Source of the DNA: Malus domestica
Lineage: Eukaryota > Streptophyta > Magnoliopsida > Rosales > Rosaceae
DNA length: 64,000 nt
Reading direction: 5' to 3'
Assembly: GCF_042453785.1 (NCBI RefSeq)
Contig: NC_091665.1
Location: 31,707,001 to 31,771,000, forward strand
In this document: piece by piece, positions 22,956 through 35,512 of the stretch
Layout of the letters: each line of letters begins with the position of its first letter
How positions within the stretch are numbered: position 1 is the stretch's first letter
Position numbers and translations under genes: made by a program
The notes under the pieces: model-generated
Seen by the model: only the letters and a program-made list of their open reading frames with translations
Databases searched by the model: none
What the model was told of the DNA's origin: nothing

Positions 22956-25537
22956 TCAATATCTTGAAGAATTATTATCTGTAGCTACATTCGACCCCCA
23001 CGAAAAACGGCTTCCTGTTCCATCGAGAAATCGATCGGTATGCCACCCCTTGGCCTGCAGTTCCGATACAAATGGACCAAATACGTCATTCATCTTCTCG
23101 TAAGCCTCTTCCAGTGCGCTTGAGCTCGGCACATGAAAAGACTTCTCTATATCTGCAGCGTATCCAGCAACAAGCCACCCTCTCAATGCGTCTTCACCGG
23201 TAGCATTTTGCTCCAATATCATGTCAACCCCTTTGTTTCCACGATTTAAAAGAAACTTTTCTTCGGGGAATATTTCTTTCAATTCACCAAGTTTTGAAGG
23301 CTTAATGACCTCGTGGAAAGACCTTCCCACTCTTACATTTCCGGCATCCTTTATGAGTCGCCCCGGGAATAGGAGGTCTTCCCGATACCTCAGGTCAGCC
23401 GGGCTTGATACTTTTCCTGTCTTAAGAAAATCAGCCACAATCATTGCAGTCCTCTGTGGATTCAATGTGTTGATAGGAGTTGCCCGCATTTCTTCAATAA
23501 CACAGTATACATGCACCATTGAAAGAAGAGGCCCAACAACCATCTGCAACAAGTTAAAGATCATTAGAATCTATTTCCTTCAAAAGGAAATTAGAAATTC
23601 ACAACTACCGTACGAAACAAATTCAGAATAACACACATAACGCAATATTCACTGCTGTCATAACACACGAGGTGATGCAAACCTGTTTTTAACTCTTAGT
23701 TTGAAAATGGGTTTTTGGCGCAATTACGAACACAATAGAATTAAATGATGAGGCTGAGTGGTAAAAATTGAGAGTTACACAGTGAATTATATCCACTACC
23801 TTTCCTTGCATAGACAAGCAGACAGTAGATGCTAATTGGATCCCTGCTCCTATTCCAATGACATTGAACACAGTTGAGATTGCCTCCCCTTTGGCAAACA
23901 GATCACTAAGATTGCCCTCTTTTGCAAAGGCCGAATAAATTGGTAATCTTGTTGCTCTCGCTGCAACAACTGCCATCCCCTGTTAACTTCAAAGGTGAAA
24001 ATCCTAAAGAACAATCTATAAAATTATATTTTAGGATTGGAGAAGGGACTCAAACGTTACACAGACATGGTACTAAATACAAAGACAGTAAAATAAATTT
24101 CAACGACAAGTTTACCTATTACTTCAAATAAAACATGAAATCAGAAAAAGGAAAAAAAAAAAACCTAATGTTTACCAGCAGTAAACAAATTATAATAAAA
24201 AATGAAAAAGAGAGGAGGATTTGAAAAAAGAAATTAATATACACATGTATGCATCTCTATGAAAACTATACCTTTGCAAAATTGCCTAAACCTGCGACTT
24301 GAAGAAAAAGCTGCGGACACAAAGGAGAAAGAACTTCCATGCCAGTGCCAAAGTCATAGAGCACGTCAGCTGCAAGGCGGAAAGCTTAATCTAATTAAAA
24401 ATCTTCTAAAAGCATTAAAATCACTTCCCACCAAAAACATATAGTTAGATAAGAATTAAAGCTCCCAAACAGACCCAAAATTCTCCAACGTTTAGGCTCA
24501 GAATCCATTCTTGCGCCCAGATTGCTACATATAATCTTTCCCATGTGCTGCATCCCATCCTTTAGAACCTGCATGTCAAATATAAGGAATTTGATGATAT
24601 CTGAAAATGGAAGTGATCCGAGTCATGATTTAGTTGCAAGTGATCTTATACTCTTAAAAAATTGAGAACTTACCCAGCTTACAACAGTTGCCTGTGCAGG
24701 GGTTGGTCGCAAGCCTGCAGCAAATAGGAGTGACTGTAAAGGAAGTAAGAGTGCAGCCCATGGCCCAAATTTCAGTTGTCATTAAGATTTCTTATTTTAG
24801 GGTGGGGTGTTGGGAAGACAGAGAATATGAACATCTGTAGCTTATATGAGGAATCGTTGCTCAAGAATTGTAGCAAATAAATACATAGTATATACTATAT
24901 AAGCATACGGAGAAATGTAAGCACAAAAAGCAACATATAAAAGGTCCAAGGTGCAATATTGACCAGAAATCATTGGGTATTTCCATGCAAGAAATATAAA
25001 TATTGATTTTAAATACATTGAAGGTATCAGAAAAAAGGACCTGAGTTGAAAGCACTGAAAGGGCTGCACTGGTTAAGTGCTGCAGTGCCCGGAATTGTGT
25101 GTATCTGAGATATCCTTCATTTACACTTCACAAGTAAAAGGTACATGAGTAATTGAACGAATTTATGGGCTCTCAAAAGGAATAAACCAATACTTACCTA
25201 TATGGATATCCCGAGGGAAAAAATTTATTGACAAACGAGTCACCGACCTTACGGAATACTGGCCTCGAATCATCAAGAATCTTCACCTGCAGAAAACTCA
25301 ATGCAGTTAAAGTAGTTCAACTAAAGCAAGAACAAAATCAACCCACCACGCAAAAAACACACAGGACCACAGCTACTTCAACTAATCCTCTTTCCATTTC
25401 CCAAAACCCGAATTCCCACCTGGTTCCCAATTCCCATTTTTACAATGGCTATGCACGTATTTTGGCCAAAATTCTAAGACATTGTTGAAAAGAAAAACTA
25501 CACCTTCTTTGATTTCCACACTATGTTTATTTCAAAA

Positions 25538-25575
<38 letters not shown>

Positions 25576-26135
25576 CATTTACACTAAAATCAAACCCAGC
25601 AACCCAACACTCAGTGACCGACTTGCATTGCCATTTGACCACAAAGTCCCCAACTTTTCACCAAATTAACAAGAACCCCTAGCTCAATCAACCCAAATTG
25701 GAATTTCAGTCAAGGGTGCATCGGCAGCTAAAACTACCGCGTACCCAGCAGCACCCAGAAGTGAATACGCAATTTAAACATGGGGAATAAGATGAACAAC
25801 TTACAGAAAGTTGACCCGTGGGGTCAAACTCGCAACGGTAGGAGACCGACTCGGAAGTTTCAATCCAGTACGCCGGCACCTCAGGAGGGGCTGGAGCTTT
25901 ATCTGGCTCCTTCTTCTGCATCTTTATCTTCTCCTATTGAATCACGAATGAAAAAAATGTATGATAAAAATATATACGTACATGTGTATGTATAGGTGTA
26001 TGTATAGGTGTAGGGACATACCAGCAAGTTCATGGGAGGGGGAAGAGGAGGAGTGAAATGGGTAACGGTGCACAAGGGGGATAAGATTTCGGCGGCAGAA
26101 TCGGGAGGGCCAAATATCTTGGAAATAGTATTCAA
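22956..26135 (-). CDS. RUS4: Root UVB sensitive family protein (DUF647), RUS4-like
   Basis: Nine exons on the minus strand: 26135-26022, 25933-25805, 25286-25198, 25125-25041, 24733-24674, 24568-24475, 24369-24272, 23979-23800 and 23543-22956. They sum to 478 residues in frame. Key family blocks are FPSGYPYSVNEGYLRYTQFR, AAGLRPTPAQATVVSWVLKD and GLGNFAKGMAVVAARATRL, then INTLNPQRTAMIVADF and a C-terminal GWHTDRFLDGTGSRFSWG. DUF647 proteins (RUS1-6) are membrane-associated plant proteins; RUS1/RUS2 act in UV-B sensing and early seedling growth, and RUS4 has been linked to anther development. Assignment to RUS4 rests on remembered similarity across the core and C-terminus and is less certain than the family. 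The start at 26135 is the first in-frame Met; a Met at residue 35 is an alternative. Confidence 0.88.
25542..25572. repeat. (CT)n microsatellite in the second RUS intron
   Basis: About 15 CT units between the second and third RUS exons. Confidence 0.95.
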
Positions 26136-26948
26136 GGATCATGAGGCGCTAGCTAAACGGTGTCGTATTTGTTGGAAGAAAGTCCAGGTGGACACATTCC
26201 AATACTCTTTTAAGTTTATCTTGTGTCATCGCGTGTTTTAACTTGATACTACCGTTATTATTGTGTAATTGAGTTGAGTTACCGATGCCACCTTGATGTC
26301 CAGTTGAATGTACGTTTGTTTGCTCATCTTCATGTAGTTATTTTATCAAATTATTACATTCGGTTGTTAGTTTGTGATTTGCAAGTAACGAGAAAACACA
26401 TTAATGGTAAGAAGCCCAAACATATTCCACGATTGATTTTATTTGGAAACGAGCATTTACAAATGCACTTAGCCGAATCTTTGCTTAATGAATCACAATC
26501 CTCTCGTATCTTAACCATTTGAGTTGCAAGCCAATTGTTATCGCTTTCTCGTGTCCAATATTTTTTACAATAAATTTGACAGCAACCCAATTTCTCAAGT
26601 AAAAACTTGATGGCACGATGCAACCTTGTAAGATGGAAAACAAATCAAAACAATGTTGCAAGATTGAAAACAATATTTCTCATGAAATTTGCTTCCTATT
26701 TGAAGTTTCACATTTGTTCAAGTAACAAGATCTCTGCAGAAATAACCAAAATCTTAAATACTATCAGGACTCGGGTGTAATACTTACGGCCTGAGATAAG
26801 ATTAATTACACAAGTGAAAAGGGGGGTTTTGCTTGCCTGAGAGGCATGGCTTTCGACAATCACAAGATTTCTCAAACGAAAGCGCTTGGACCCAGCTCTT
26901 GCTCGCGTAGAGCTCATATGGAAAGGTAAACCATAAGTTCCCCATTCA
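26136..26948. other. Spacer between RUS and EAF6
   Basis: Upstream region of the RUS gene and 3' flank of EAF6, both on the minus strand. No coding signal was seen; overlapping short frames are unconvincing. Confidence 0.45.
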
Positions 26949-29567
26949 CTATGACATCTCAGCATCATCTTCATAGTCGTAATCTTGTTCGCTTGAAGGT
27001 CTGATTCTCTTCGCGTCCCTCGGTGCAGGTCTTCCCTTCTTTGGCTTTCCTCTGTGACATAAGTTATATATTTCAGACAGTGATGCAGGAGATAGAGCCT
27101 CAAAGATAAATGGTGACAATTGATAAAATCTGTTTTCCAGCTTTGGTAAAGCTTGAGTAGAACTTTTAACATGCCACTTAACACGTAGAGAAATAGTGTA
27201 CTTACTGCCCATTCCCATATATACCGCCTTTGGACCGACCTGGACCAAAGTCTGATCTCCCATCTGCAATAAACACAAAGGGGCAAAACAATGAATAAAA
27301 ATTGCGGAGACTGTTGTTGCGTATTTGCCAATATAAGCTTTACCATCCCGTGCAGCCGCAAGTTCCTCAGCCTGAGAAGATAGAAGAGAAACTATGAACA
27401 TCGGTTTACATGTTTCAAACAATTATTTATCAACGTCAATCCATACACACAGTCAATTGTGGTTTGAAATTTTAGGTCCACATTCACTTGCATGAATGTA
27501 CTGATAATGCGCAGATGACATTAAATTACAACAACAAAAGATGAAGAGGAATTTAAATGTTTAGAATACTTACTGCTGGTGATGTGACAGAAGATAATGA
27601 AAACATCCTATCTTCAGGCTGAAATTTCCTAGACCGCTTCAAGCTGCAGTCAAAAGGTTTGAAGAATTCCATTCCATTAATACGTATCCGAAATCCAAAC
27701 ATGAAAACTTTGTGCACATAACGCAGAAAACATCAGTGCTGCATGCTTGATTTAATATAACTTGCATGTGCCATGTGGAATCTTATGTAATGAAAAATCT
27801 AACTGGATATATAGATTATTTAGGGGAAATGTGCTGTATGAACATTCAATTCAGATGCCATCAGAGCAATGAGTAACGGCCAAACATCTCCCAGCTAAAT
27901 CATGTCTCTGACATAAAGTAGGCTTGCCCGAGTTATAATTCAAGAATATAATCTATCCAAAAGCGCCTAATATCATATGCAGAGATAATCATTCCATGGA
28001 TATAAACTCAATATGCGAAACCAAACGTCATTTTGTGAGTTTTTGTCTATAGATAATGGGGATCACTAGATGAGCTAATACTAACGGTTTTAGTTGCCAA
28101 AAGTGGTCAGTGAAAGAACCCTGCTAGCAAGAAAAAGATTGCTTGGAGGAATAACTCAACAGGTTACATCAGAAAGGAAGAGAACCAGAGAGAAATTGAG
28201 TAATCGGAGTATTCAATCATGAATAAGTAGCCACAGTACAAAAGAACCAGTTCTTCATGGGAAATAAAGTAGATTGTTTTAGACTATCACGCAAACACAG
28301 AAGCTCCATAGGCAAGAGTTAACTAAGAACGATAACCCTACATAAGAGTAAAAAGAAAAAAAGTGAAGCCAAAGGAAATGATATATTAGCTAGTTCTTAC
28401 AGGTTAGTGTTCTTGGATGATGATAGAAACCCTTCAAAACCTTTTAATACATTTCCACATTGAGTTGGATCCTGCAGATAACTAGTCTCCAAATCATAGA
28501 CCTGCATTGTAAGAAAACATTAGTTCCAGTAAAGAGACGCATCAAATACGCAGCTCAGCTGCAACTACAACAAGACATAAAAGAACTTTTCCATCCGTAG
28601 CTTGTGCTGCATTTCGATTCTAAACTGTGGACCAAACCAAAAGGAGAAAGAAAACAATTACAATCAAAACTCCCGTGGCAACATAACCAAGAAAAACTTA
28701 CCTATCACGGGCGTATACACTCTCTCTCTATCTCTCTCATCACATGCTTATACACTCATTTCATGTAAGTTTTTCTCCATTAAGACACGAGACAGAAAAG
28801 GGCTTTATTCTTTAAACATACCATACAAACCAATTAATTTTTACTACACTAATTTGCATACATTTGCATCCATAGCTTCTGCTGCATTTTGGTTCTAAAC
28901 TGTGGACCGAACCAAAAAGAGAAAGAACGAAACTACAGACAAATTTCCATAGAAGGATCATTAAGACGAGAAACGCTTACCTGCCACAGGCTAACCTACA
29001 GTTACATGTCACATGACAAGGAAGATAAATACAAAAAGGGGTTACACACCCGTTTTATGTAAGTTTTTCTTCATAACGATTTATAACACAATAAAGAAAA
29101 AGCTTAGTTCTTAAACCATAATGACACACATTTCTGATTTTCTATACAAGACCAATTAAAATCATTTGTGTACCCCCCCACCCAAAAAAAAAAAAAAAAA
29201 AAAAGAGAGAGAAAGCTATATCCCCAAAAATGACCTCTAACTAATTAACCCAAAAGCCAAAAAACTCATTAACCAACCCTGAATAAAAGAATAATAAAAA
29301 TTAAATTAAATTATTTAAGAAATAAATAAATAAATAAAAATTTGAACCTGTTTTTCAATCCCTCGGAGTTCATCTTGAAGCTTGGCTCTCCTGCTCAGAA
29401 GAGAAGCGAGCATTACCGACGGATTATTGCTCGGCGCTTTTTGCGCAGCTAAAAAATTAACACAAAATAAAAAGAAATCAAATTTTCATTGATAATAAAT
29501 TAAAGATCAAATTTTTTCAATTATTTTTTGGAAGAAGAAAATCCCGACGCGTACCTTCTGAATCCAT
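26949..29567 (-). CDS. EAF6: EAF6 chromatin-modification subunit (NuA4/MEAF6 family)
   Basis: Seven exons, 29567-29555 (13 bp), 29448-29348, 28501-28401, 27643-27574, 27371-27344 (28 bp), 27263-27206 and 27051-26949, encode 157 residues. The N-terminal half is helical and probably coiled coil (VMLASLLSRRAKLQDELRG, then VYDLETSYLQD), with the family motif CGNVLKGFEGFLSSSK. KRSRKFQPEDRMFSLSSVTS follows, then a Gly/Lys/Arg-rich tail ending in an acidic DYDYEDDAEMS. Eaf6 proteins are small shared subunits of NuA4- and MYST-type histone acetyltransferase complexes and act in the nucleus, where they help complex assembly. Two micro-exons make this gene easy to miss for automatic prediction. All phases fit. 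Confidence 0.92.
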
Positions 29568-31144
29568 TTTCATCAGGGAATCGTTTCGCAGCTGCCCAGG
29601 AACCAAATTTCGCAAAACCCAAAAAACCCCAAATTTTTAGGGCACAAAATTTTCGATCCAGGAAAGGAGTCGATGTTTCGGGTTTGGGTTGCGGATGCTC
29701 CGGCTCTTTGTTGGTGGAGAGCTCGTGACATTTTCACACTTAAGTAAAAATACTATTTGGGATTGGGAACCACACATGTACACAAATTTTATGCGTTTTT
29801 CCTTTTTTGAAAGGTGCTATTGCATATAAAAGGACAATTATTATACTTCAAACATTTAATTATATATTTTTTATAAAAATATTTTTTTTCTTAAATAAAA
29901 AATTTAGAGCATCAATAACAACTTTAATATAGAAATACAGTGCAATAAGAACATAGTCAAAATAGAGTTAATTTTTTTTTTCTTTAACCATTTTTTAGCA
30001 TCAAAGAGATGGATCCTATGTGGACATGAATAGAAATACTAGCCGGCTAAAAACATAAAAATAAAAAATAAAAATAAAAATAACAAAGTTATGTCAGTCA
30101 TGACATCTCTTGATGATCCCCCATGAATTATAAGAAGCTTATGGTATGGTGGTACGGCAAGAATGCCATAAAAATAGGTTTTATAATCATTATTGTAGAA
30201 CTTCACGAAACGAAATCGTAAGTAAGAACTCATAAGTTTTCCTAGAAAATGCAATCCGAAGTTTATTTCTGTGCCAAAAAATCACGCCCTTCAAGCAACA
30301 TAGATTTTCATACATACTGTCTGTTGCAGTCTATTTTTTTGGATCAAATGATTATTTAAATTACTCTAATTTATGTTTTTTGGATAAGGTAGTTATCTAA
30401 ATTACTCTAATATGTAGTTATGAGAAAGGAGAGATCAAAATTCGAATATGAGGAGAAGAATGCAACGTAAACGCCACAATAGTGCTAGTTGAAGCTGATT
30501 GCAAACAGTCAATGTGAAATTAATTTCCAGTGTAAATGTAAGTTTTTGTTTCTCATCAATAAAAAAAAACATACTATAACCAACTGAACTAACTTACATT
30601 TTTCATAATTCAAACGAAAATATGGACCGTAAGTTGCATAATAATAGATTTGTCTTGGCAGTAACAAAAGGTAGAGTCTGTCTCCTGTACGTGGCGAGTG
30701 GATAACGATGTGTATGCAGCGTGGACGGTGGTGGAGGGCAGTCCCTCCCTGAATCCCTGGTCCCCAAATTCAACGTCGGCAATTTGCTTGCAAGCAAAGC
30801 GTTAGTCTCACGCAGCACCATCGCCATGTGTGCGTATCTTTCAGCACCAGAGAACCTCACAGCAAAAGGGTACGTATCTTTCTACCTTTCTATTTTTCTT
30901 CCCATTTCCTTATTCTTTTTCTAGACCGCAGAAAAAAGGAAGAGAATATTATGTAGTTTATTAAGTTGATTTTCTTTTTCGATGTTTTGACTGGTACAGT
31001 TCGGTTCGTTTCAGATTTCCTATTTGCTTATCTTTTCTTCTGCATGCCTCATTGGTTCAAATATCTCTTTAGCTGCTAGCCTTCTCTGAATAATCTGTTC
31101 GTTCTTGTTCTTGATCAAACTTTCTCTTTGGACTTGAGATTTTC
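29568..31144. other. Divergent intergenic region between EAF6 and ADF6
   Basis: The two genes point away from each other, so both promoters lie here. A GTACGT donor-like site at about 30869 after CAGCAAAAGG may mark the end of an ADF leader exon, giving a 5' UTR intron as is common in plant ADF genes. This is inferred and not proven. Confidence 0.4.
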
Positions 31145-32519
31145 ATGGCTGCAATGTCTTTCAAAGGGCTCGGTCGGGTACTCTCTCTCTCTCTCTCTCT
31201 ATGTTGGTTTTTGAAGCTTGGTTGGTTTGGTTTAATTGTCGGTTTTTGTTTAGTGTCTTAATTTTATTCAAGAGCTCAAGATTTTGTGTCAAATCCCATG
31301 TTTCTGTAAAGATAATTCAGTTTGATGTTGCTTCGGATGAACCCGATTCATTGTATATAATATCTATCTAGTTGGTTCTCAAGGAACTTTCTGCAGACAT
31401 GAGTTAAGCTAGTTAATCAGCGCAGTATTCCTGCACCATATTCGGTATCCCTCCTTATAAATCAGAGTAGTTTGGAATATCGCTGTGTGATCCTTCATAG
31501 TCCTCAACTTCTCAGCGACCAAACAGAGGATAGATGTCTAGGCAAAATAGTTACTAAGCTTTCCTTAGTATTGGGTTAAATTATATAACAGAATTGGTTT
31601 TTTTTTTTTTTTTTTTTTTTTGTGTTTTCCAGCCAAATGCTTCATGTGCCATGGGGGTTTCCGATGAGAGCAAGAACACTTTCATGGAGCTCCAGAGGAA
31701 GAAAGTTCACCGCTATGTGATATTCAAGGTTGATGAGAAGAAGAGGGAGGTTGTAGTTGAAAAAATTGGCGGTCCGGCGGAGAGCTATGATGATTTTGTG
31801 GCAGCTTTGCCGGATAATGATTGTCGATATGCCGTATATGACTTTGATTTCGTAACTTCTGAGAACTGTCAAAAGAGCAAGATCTTCTTCATCGCATGGT
31901 TAGTTTTTGCCCTTAATCTCTTCACCATATGATTTATGTATAGACTATCGAGTCACTATTAGTCCCGTTAAACGATCATTCTCAAATCCAGACGCAGATT
32001 ATGTTAGTTGGCCAGATCATTGTGTTTCTTCCTGGCACCCAAGTTCGAAATCCCGCTCCCCATAGATTAGACTAGTCTAGTACAATGGAGGAACAATATC
32101 ACAAATTCTGATCCAATTCCAAAGCTGCAATTTTCAAATACCTGCAGTTATTTGCAAATCCATGATTTTTTTATATAAATCATACATAAATTTGCATTTG
32201 CACCCTTGATTTTGTATCCAGTGATGATCCTTTCATACAAAATCAGTGGTGCAGAATACTATTGGTTCAAATTTTAGGCCTAAAAAACCAAAACTTGCGT
32301 GAGCTTGGAAATCCAAATACTTGTTCTATCTTGTGCTAATTCATGATTATTTATATACTAATGCTCAGGTCCCCTTCAACCTCTCGAATCCGTGCGAAGA
32401 TGCTCTATGCCACATCTAAAAACAGGTTTAGGAGGGAGCTGGACGGTATCCACTACGAGATTCAGGCTACTGACCCAACAGAGATGGATCTTGAGGTGCT
32501 CAAAGACCGCGCCCATTGA
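31145..32519 (+). CDS. ADF6: Actin-depolymerizing factor, ADF6 type
   Basis: Exons 31145-31177, 31633-31898 and 32369-32519 give 149 residues. The N-terminal [12 protein letters not shown] extension, then [18 protein letters not shown], matches the ADF6 subclass better than the ADF1-4 or ADF5 groups. The ADF-homology domain runs from about residue 20 to the end, with [20 protein letters not shown] and [19 protein letters not shown], the last forming the long actin-binding helix. ADFs bind G- and F-actin and sever and depolymerise filaments in the cytoplasm and nucleus; a serine near the start of the domain is the usual regulatory phosphorylation site. Either the ATG at 31145 or the in-frame ATG at 31154 could be used; the latter gives the family-standard MSF start. 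Confidence 0.93.
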
Positions 32520-33099
32520 ACCGTCTCTGCAGTACTAAAACACATGTTCCTCAGTCAATCAAAGTCTCTAGGGTTCTGCAAGTTTGTTCTGCTGGCTTCA
32601 CCATGTATAGAACCCGTTACCAGCACAAAACTGCATTACTGTTCCTCGAATAAACTGGCAGGTGAGTTAGCTGGTACGAAAAGTATGGTTTGATGTTATC
32701 TTCTTGCTTCAAACTTTAATTACCTTTAGGTGATGTAAACCCCGAGAATTGTTGCTCTATACATTTGGTTTCGTATGGATTTATGTTTGCGGAGCAAGAA
32801 ATGCACAACCAGTCATTGATTTATTGGTCTTGAACAAATTCATAACCCGAAATATATGCTTAATAGTCAATGTAGTCGGAAAGATAAGCGAAGATCAACC
32901 ATGAACTTTAATACAAAAACAACTACAAAAATACAGAAAAGAGTATGCGGTTTCTACTTTAATGTAATACATAATGATATAGAGACCGAAACAGAGAAAA
33001 ATGAAAACTTATCCTAAAAAATTGCTCCATTTGTAGATGAACAATAGAAACTCCCTTCTAGTCTATGTGATCTAGGGCTGCTTTCGATCTCTTACTTCC
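32520..33099. other. 3' flanks of convergent ADF6 and PHT1
   Basis: Probable 3' UTRs of both genes. No other feature was seen. Confidence 0.5.
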
Positions 33100-34653
33100 T
33101 TAGTTGTGTTCGTTGCTTTCGCCAGACAGTTCCTCCAAAGATTTTCCTTTCGATTCAGGTACAAAGAACGTAAATAATAAACCCAAAAAGTTGATCACAC
33201 CCAACATAATAAGTGAGTTCTTGACCCCTATACCAGCAGGAAACCCTGCTTCTGCCTTAGCCTTGTCCTGCGGTTGCGCCAAGAACAAGAATCCGAATGC
33301 ACCCACCATTGCCCCTAACTTTCCGGCTGCTGCAGATATGCCATGGCAAGTTGACCGCAGTCTAGCCGGGAAAATTTCAGCTGGCACCACAAATGTAGTA
33401 GCATTAGGTCCGAAATTTGCAAAGAAGAAAGTCAGTGAGTAGAATACCACAAACCCTATCAAGTGATGTGTCCAATAATCGTAGAGAAATGCCAATACAA
33501 ACATGAACACTGTCATGAAGAAGAATCCCATCATTTGGATTGTGAATCTTCCGATTTTATCAATGAAGGCTACAGTGAACCAGTATCCGGGTACAGTACT
33601 GCATAGGGCGATAAGCGTTTGTGCCCTTGCAATTCTATAAACCTCTGAAACGGCATTCAAAGTTTTAGCATTAGGAATCCATCCAATGGCGCTGAAAATG
33701 TCTTTCTGAAACAGATTTTGGCTATAAAATGCAATGTCAAGCAAGAACCATGTGCTTGTGGTTCCAAGCAAGTGGAGTCCATGGCGGTGCATAAACTCCT
33801 TAGAGAATAAACCGAAAGATTTCACAGTTTCCTTAGGCAACCTGACGGGTTCAGGTTCTATGTCAACCTGCAATACTTTTCCCATATCAGCATTAGCCTG
33901 GTTGACATCTTTCGCAACAAGCGCTGTGTAACGGGCAGTTTCTGGCATCTTTGAGCGCGAGTAGTAGGTTAGAGCTGCCGGAAGTGCTCCAACCATTAGA
34001 ATGATTCTCCAAAGGTAGTCTGCTTGTGGGACAGTTGAACCAACTGGATCAACTTCATAAGATGGAGCCTTGAATTTGGCCTCAAAAATCGCAGAGATGA
34101 GCATTGCAAACAACCCTCCTGCTAGAATTCCAAACCCCTGCATGGCAAACACCGCGGCAACAAAGGCACCACGAGTCTTTTTATTTGCGTATTCAGACAT
34201 TATGGTGGCGGAAAGAGGGTAGTCACCACCAATGCCGAACCCTAGCCAGAACCGAAAGAAACAAAGCGTGGTCATTACAGACTTCGCGGTGTGCCCAAAG
34301 GAGAGCGCGGAACCAATGGAGCATATGATCATGAGCATAAGTGTCATGCCATACACTTTTTTTCTCCCCATTTTGTCACCAAGCCAGCCGAAGACCACTT
34401 GCCCTGCCAATGTGCCAACAAGCGCCACGCCATTGACAGCTGCTGACACATTTGGAGGCAATGTGCCTGGTTTTGGTGATCCTTCAACGTGGTAATATAT
34501 GCGGCCAAGCAATTTGGTGACGAGGGATATGCAGAAGAGATCGTATGCGTCGGTGAAGAATCCCATTCCGGCGATTACGATTGTGGTGAAATGGTACCAT
34601 TGTGTTTTTGCAGTGTCAAGTGCACTGAGCACATGCAGTTGTTCCTTGGCCAT
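33100..34653 (-). CDS. PHT1 high-affinity inorganic phosphate transporter (first copy, intact)
   Basis: A single uninterrupted frame of 517 residues starting [20 protein letters not shown]. The frame stays open 25 codons further upstream, but the family start is the Met at 34653. It is a 12-segment major-facilitator protein with [13 protein letters not shown] in helix 1, [14 protein letters not shown] between helices 2 and 3, and the PHT1 signature [13 protein letters not shown] in helix 4. A long central hydrophilic loop follows, then [20 protein letters not shown] in the second half. PHT1 proteins are plasma-membrane H+/phosphate symporters for root uptake and internal redistribution. The length is normal and no damage is seen. 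It is the only complete PHT1 in the window and heads a duplicated cluster. Confidence 0.95.
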   Translation of the reverse strand: MAKEQLHVLSALDTAKTQWYHFTTIVIAGMGFFTDAYDLFCISLVTKLLGRIYYHVEGSPKPGTLPPNVSAAVNGVALVGTLAGQVVFGWLGDKMGRKKVYGMTLMLMIICSIGSALSFGHTAKSVMTTLCFFRFWLGFGIGGDYPLSATIMSEYANKKTRGAFVAAVFAMQGFGILAGGLFAMLISAIFEAKFKAPSYEVDPVGSTVPQADYLWRIILMVGALPAALTYYSRSKMPETARYTALVAKDVNQANADMGKVLQVDIEPEPVRLPKETVKSFGLFSKEFMHRHGLHLLGTTSTWFLLDIAFYSQNLFQKDIFSAIGWIPNAKTLNAVSEVYRIARAQTLIALCSTVPGYWFTVAFIDKIGRFTIQMMGFFFMTVFMFVLAFLYDYWTHHLIGFVVFYSLTFFFANFGPNATTFVVPAEIFPARLRSTCHGISAAAGKLGAMVGAFGFLFLAQPQDKAKAEAGFPAGIGVKNSLIMLGVINFLGLLFTFFVPESKGKSLEELSGESNEHN

Positions 34654-35263
34654 GGATTTAGCCTTGCTTGGTTTGATCTCTCTCTTGCAAACTCTATTTC
34701 TCTGGTTCATCAATATGCAAGAACACAAACGGTAAGATTACATTTCCATAACACTGTATGAATAAAGAATGATTTAAATGTGAATTTGATTGATATAAAC
34801 ACAGAAGATTAAAACACAAGAGTTTCACATTTCTTGAAGAAACTTAAAATAAGTCGGAAAAATTCACATAAAGAGGATATAACTAATTGTTCCCGGAAAC
34901 TATACGTGCAAGACGTTCATTCTTTAGTAAACAACGGATGTGCATTGATACTGCTGAAAATCCGTCAACATGTTTGTACGTTTTGTTACAGACAATGATA
35001 TTGACATATTATCAATGACATATCAACACTCTGTTGATTAATAAAGAACATGCATCAGTTCCATAGCCAGACAAATAATTCTTCATATATAATTGAAAGA
35101 TTGCATTGTAAAACATAGGATGAGACCAAAATAATTCCTAGAATTAATTTATAAAAATTCAACAATGGTAAATAAAATATGAAAAACATGCAGCTTCATC
35201 AAGAAGAAACAAGAACATGCATGCATAGAGTTTTTTTCCTAACCTGGATCTTCTCTCTCAACC

Positions 35264-35291
35264 TAGAGAGAGAGAGAGAGAGAGAGAGAGA
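35264..35291. repeat. (GA)n microsatellite in the PHT1 leader
   Basis: About 14 GA units followed by repeated ACTCCGACTCC. The copy at about 62,035 is shorter and interrupted by CACACACAC. Confidence 0.9.
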
Positions 35292-35376
35292 AACTCCGAC
35301 TCCAACTCCGACTCCGAGAGATCTAGAGAGAGGGGTAGGTAATAGGTTATGCTCTAGGGGAAGCAGGGAATGAGAA

Positions 35377-35384
35377 TTTATAAG
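35377..35384 (-). promoter_or_regulatory. TATA box of the first PHT1
   Basis: CTTATAAA on the gene strand, just before the GA-rich leader and about 40 bases downstream of a P1BS site. Confidence 0.55.
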
Positions 35385-35422
35385 GGAAGGGCGCGTCGCC
35401 GAGCAACCGGAATATTACAATG

Positions 35423-35430
35423 GCATATTC
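35423..35430 (-). promoter_or_regulatory. P1BS (PHR1-binding) element
   Basis: GCATATTC fits the palindromic consensus GNATATNC bound by PHR1-type MYB-coiled-coil factors under phosphate starvation. It lies about 40 bases upstream of the TATA box. In the duplicated promoter at about 62,187 this site reads GGTATGCTC and is lost. Confidence 0.65.
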
Positions 35431-35504
35431 TTCCCCTCCATTTTAGCTAGCTGTTGTTTCTCTGCAGACCCTTCTGTTCAACAAACTCAAGACATCTTTC
35501 AGCG

Positions 35505-35512
35505 GTATATTC
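35505..35512 (-). promoter_or_regulatory. Second P1BS element
   Basis: GTATATTC also fits GNATATNC, about 120 bases upstream of the TATA box. It is kept in the duplicate at 62269-62276. Two P1BS sites close to the TATA box suggest induction by low phosphate, as is known for many PHT1 genes. Confidence 0.6.

Noticed and set aside
34654-34728. 25-residue N-terminal extension of the first PHT1
   Set aside because: Open by chance in the leader; the PHT1 family start is the Met at 34653.
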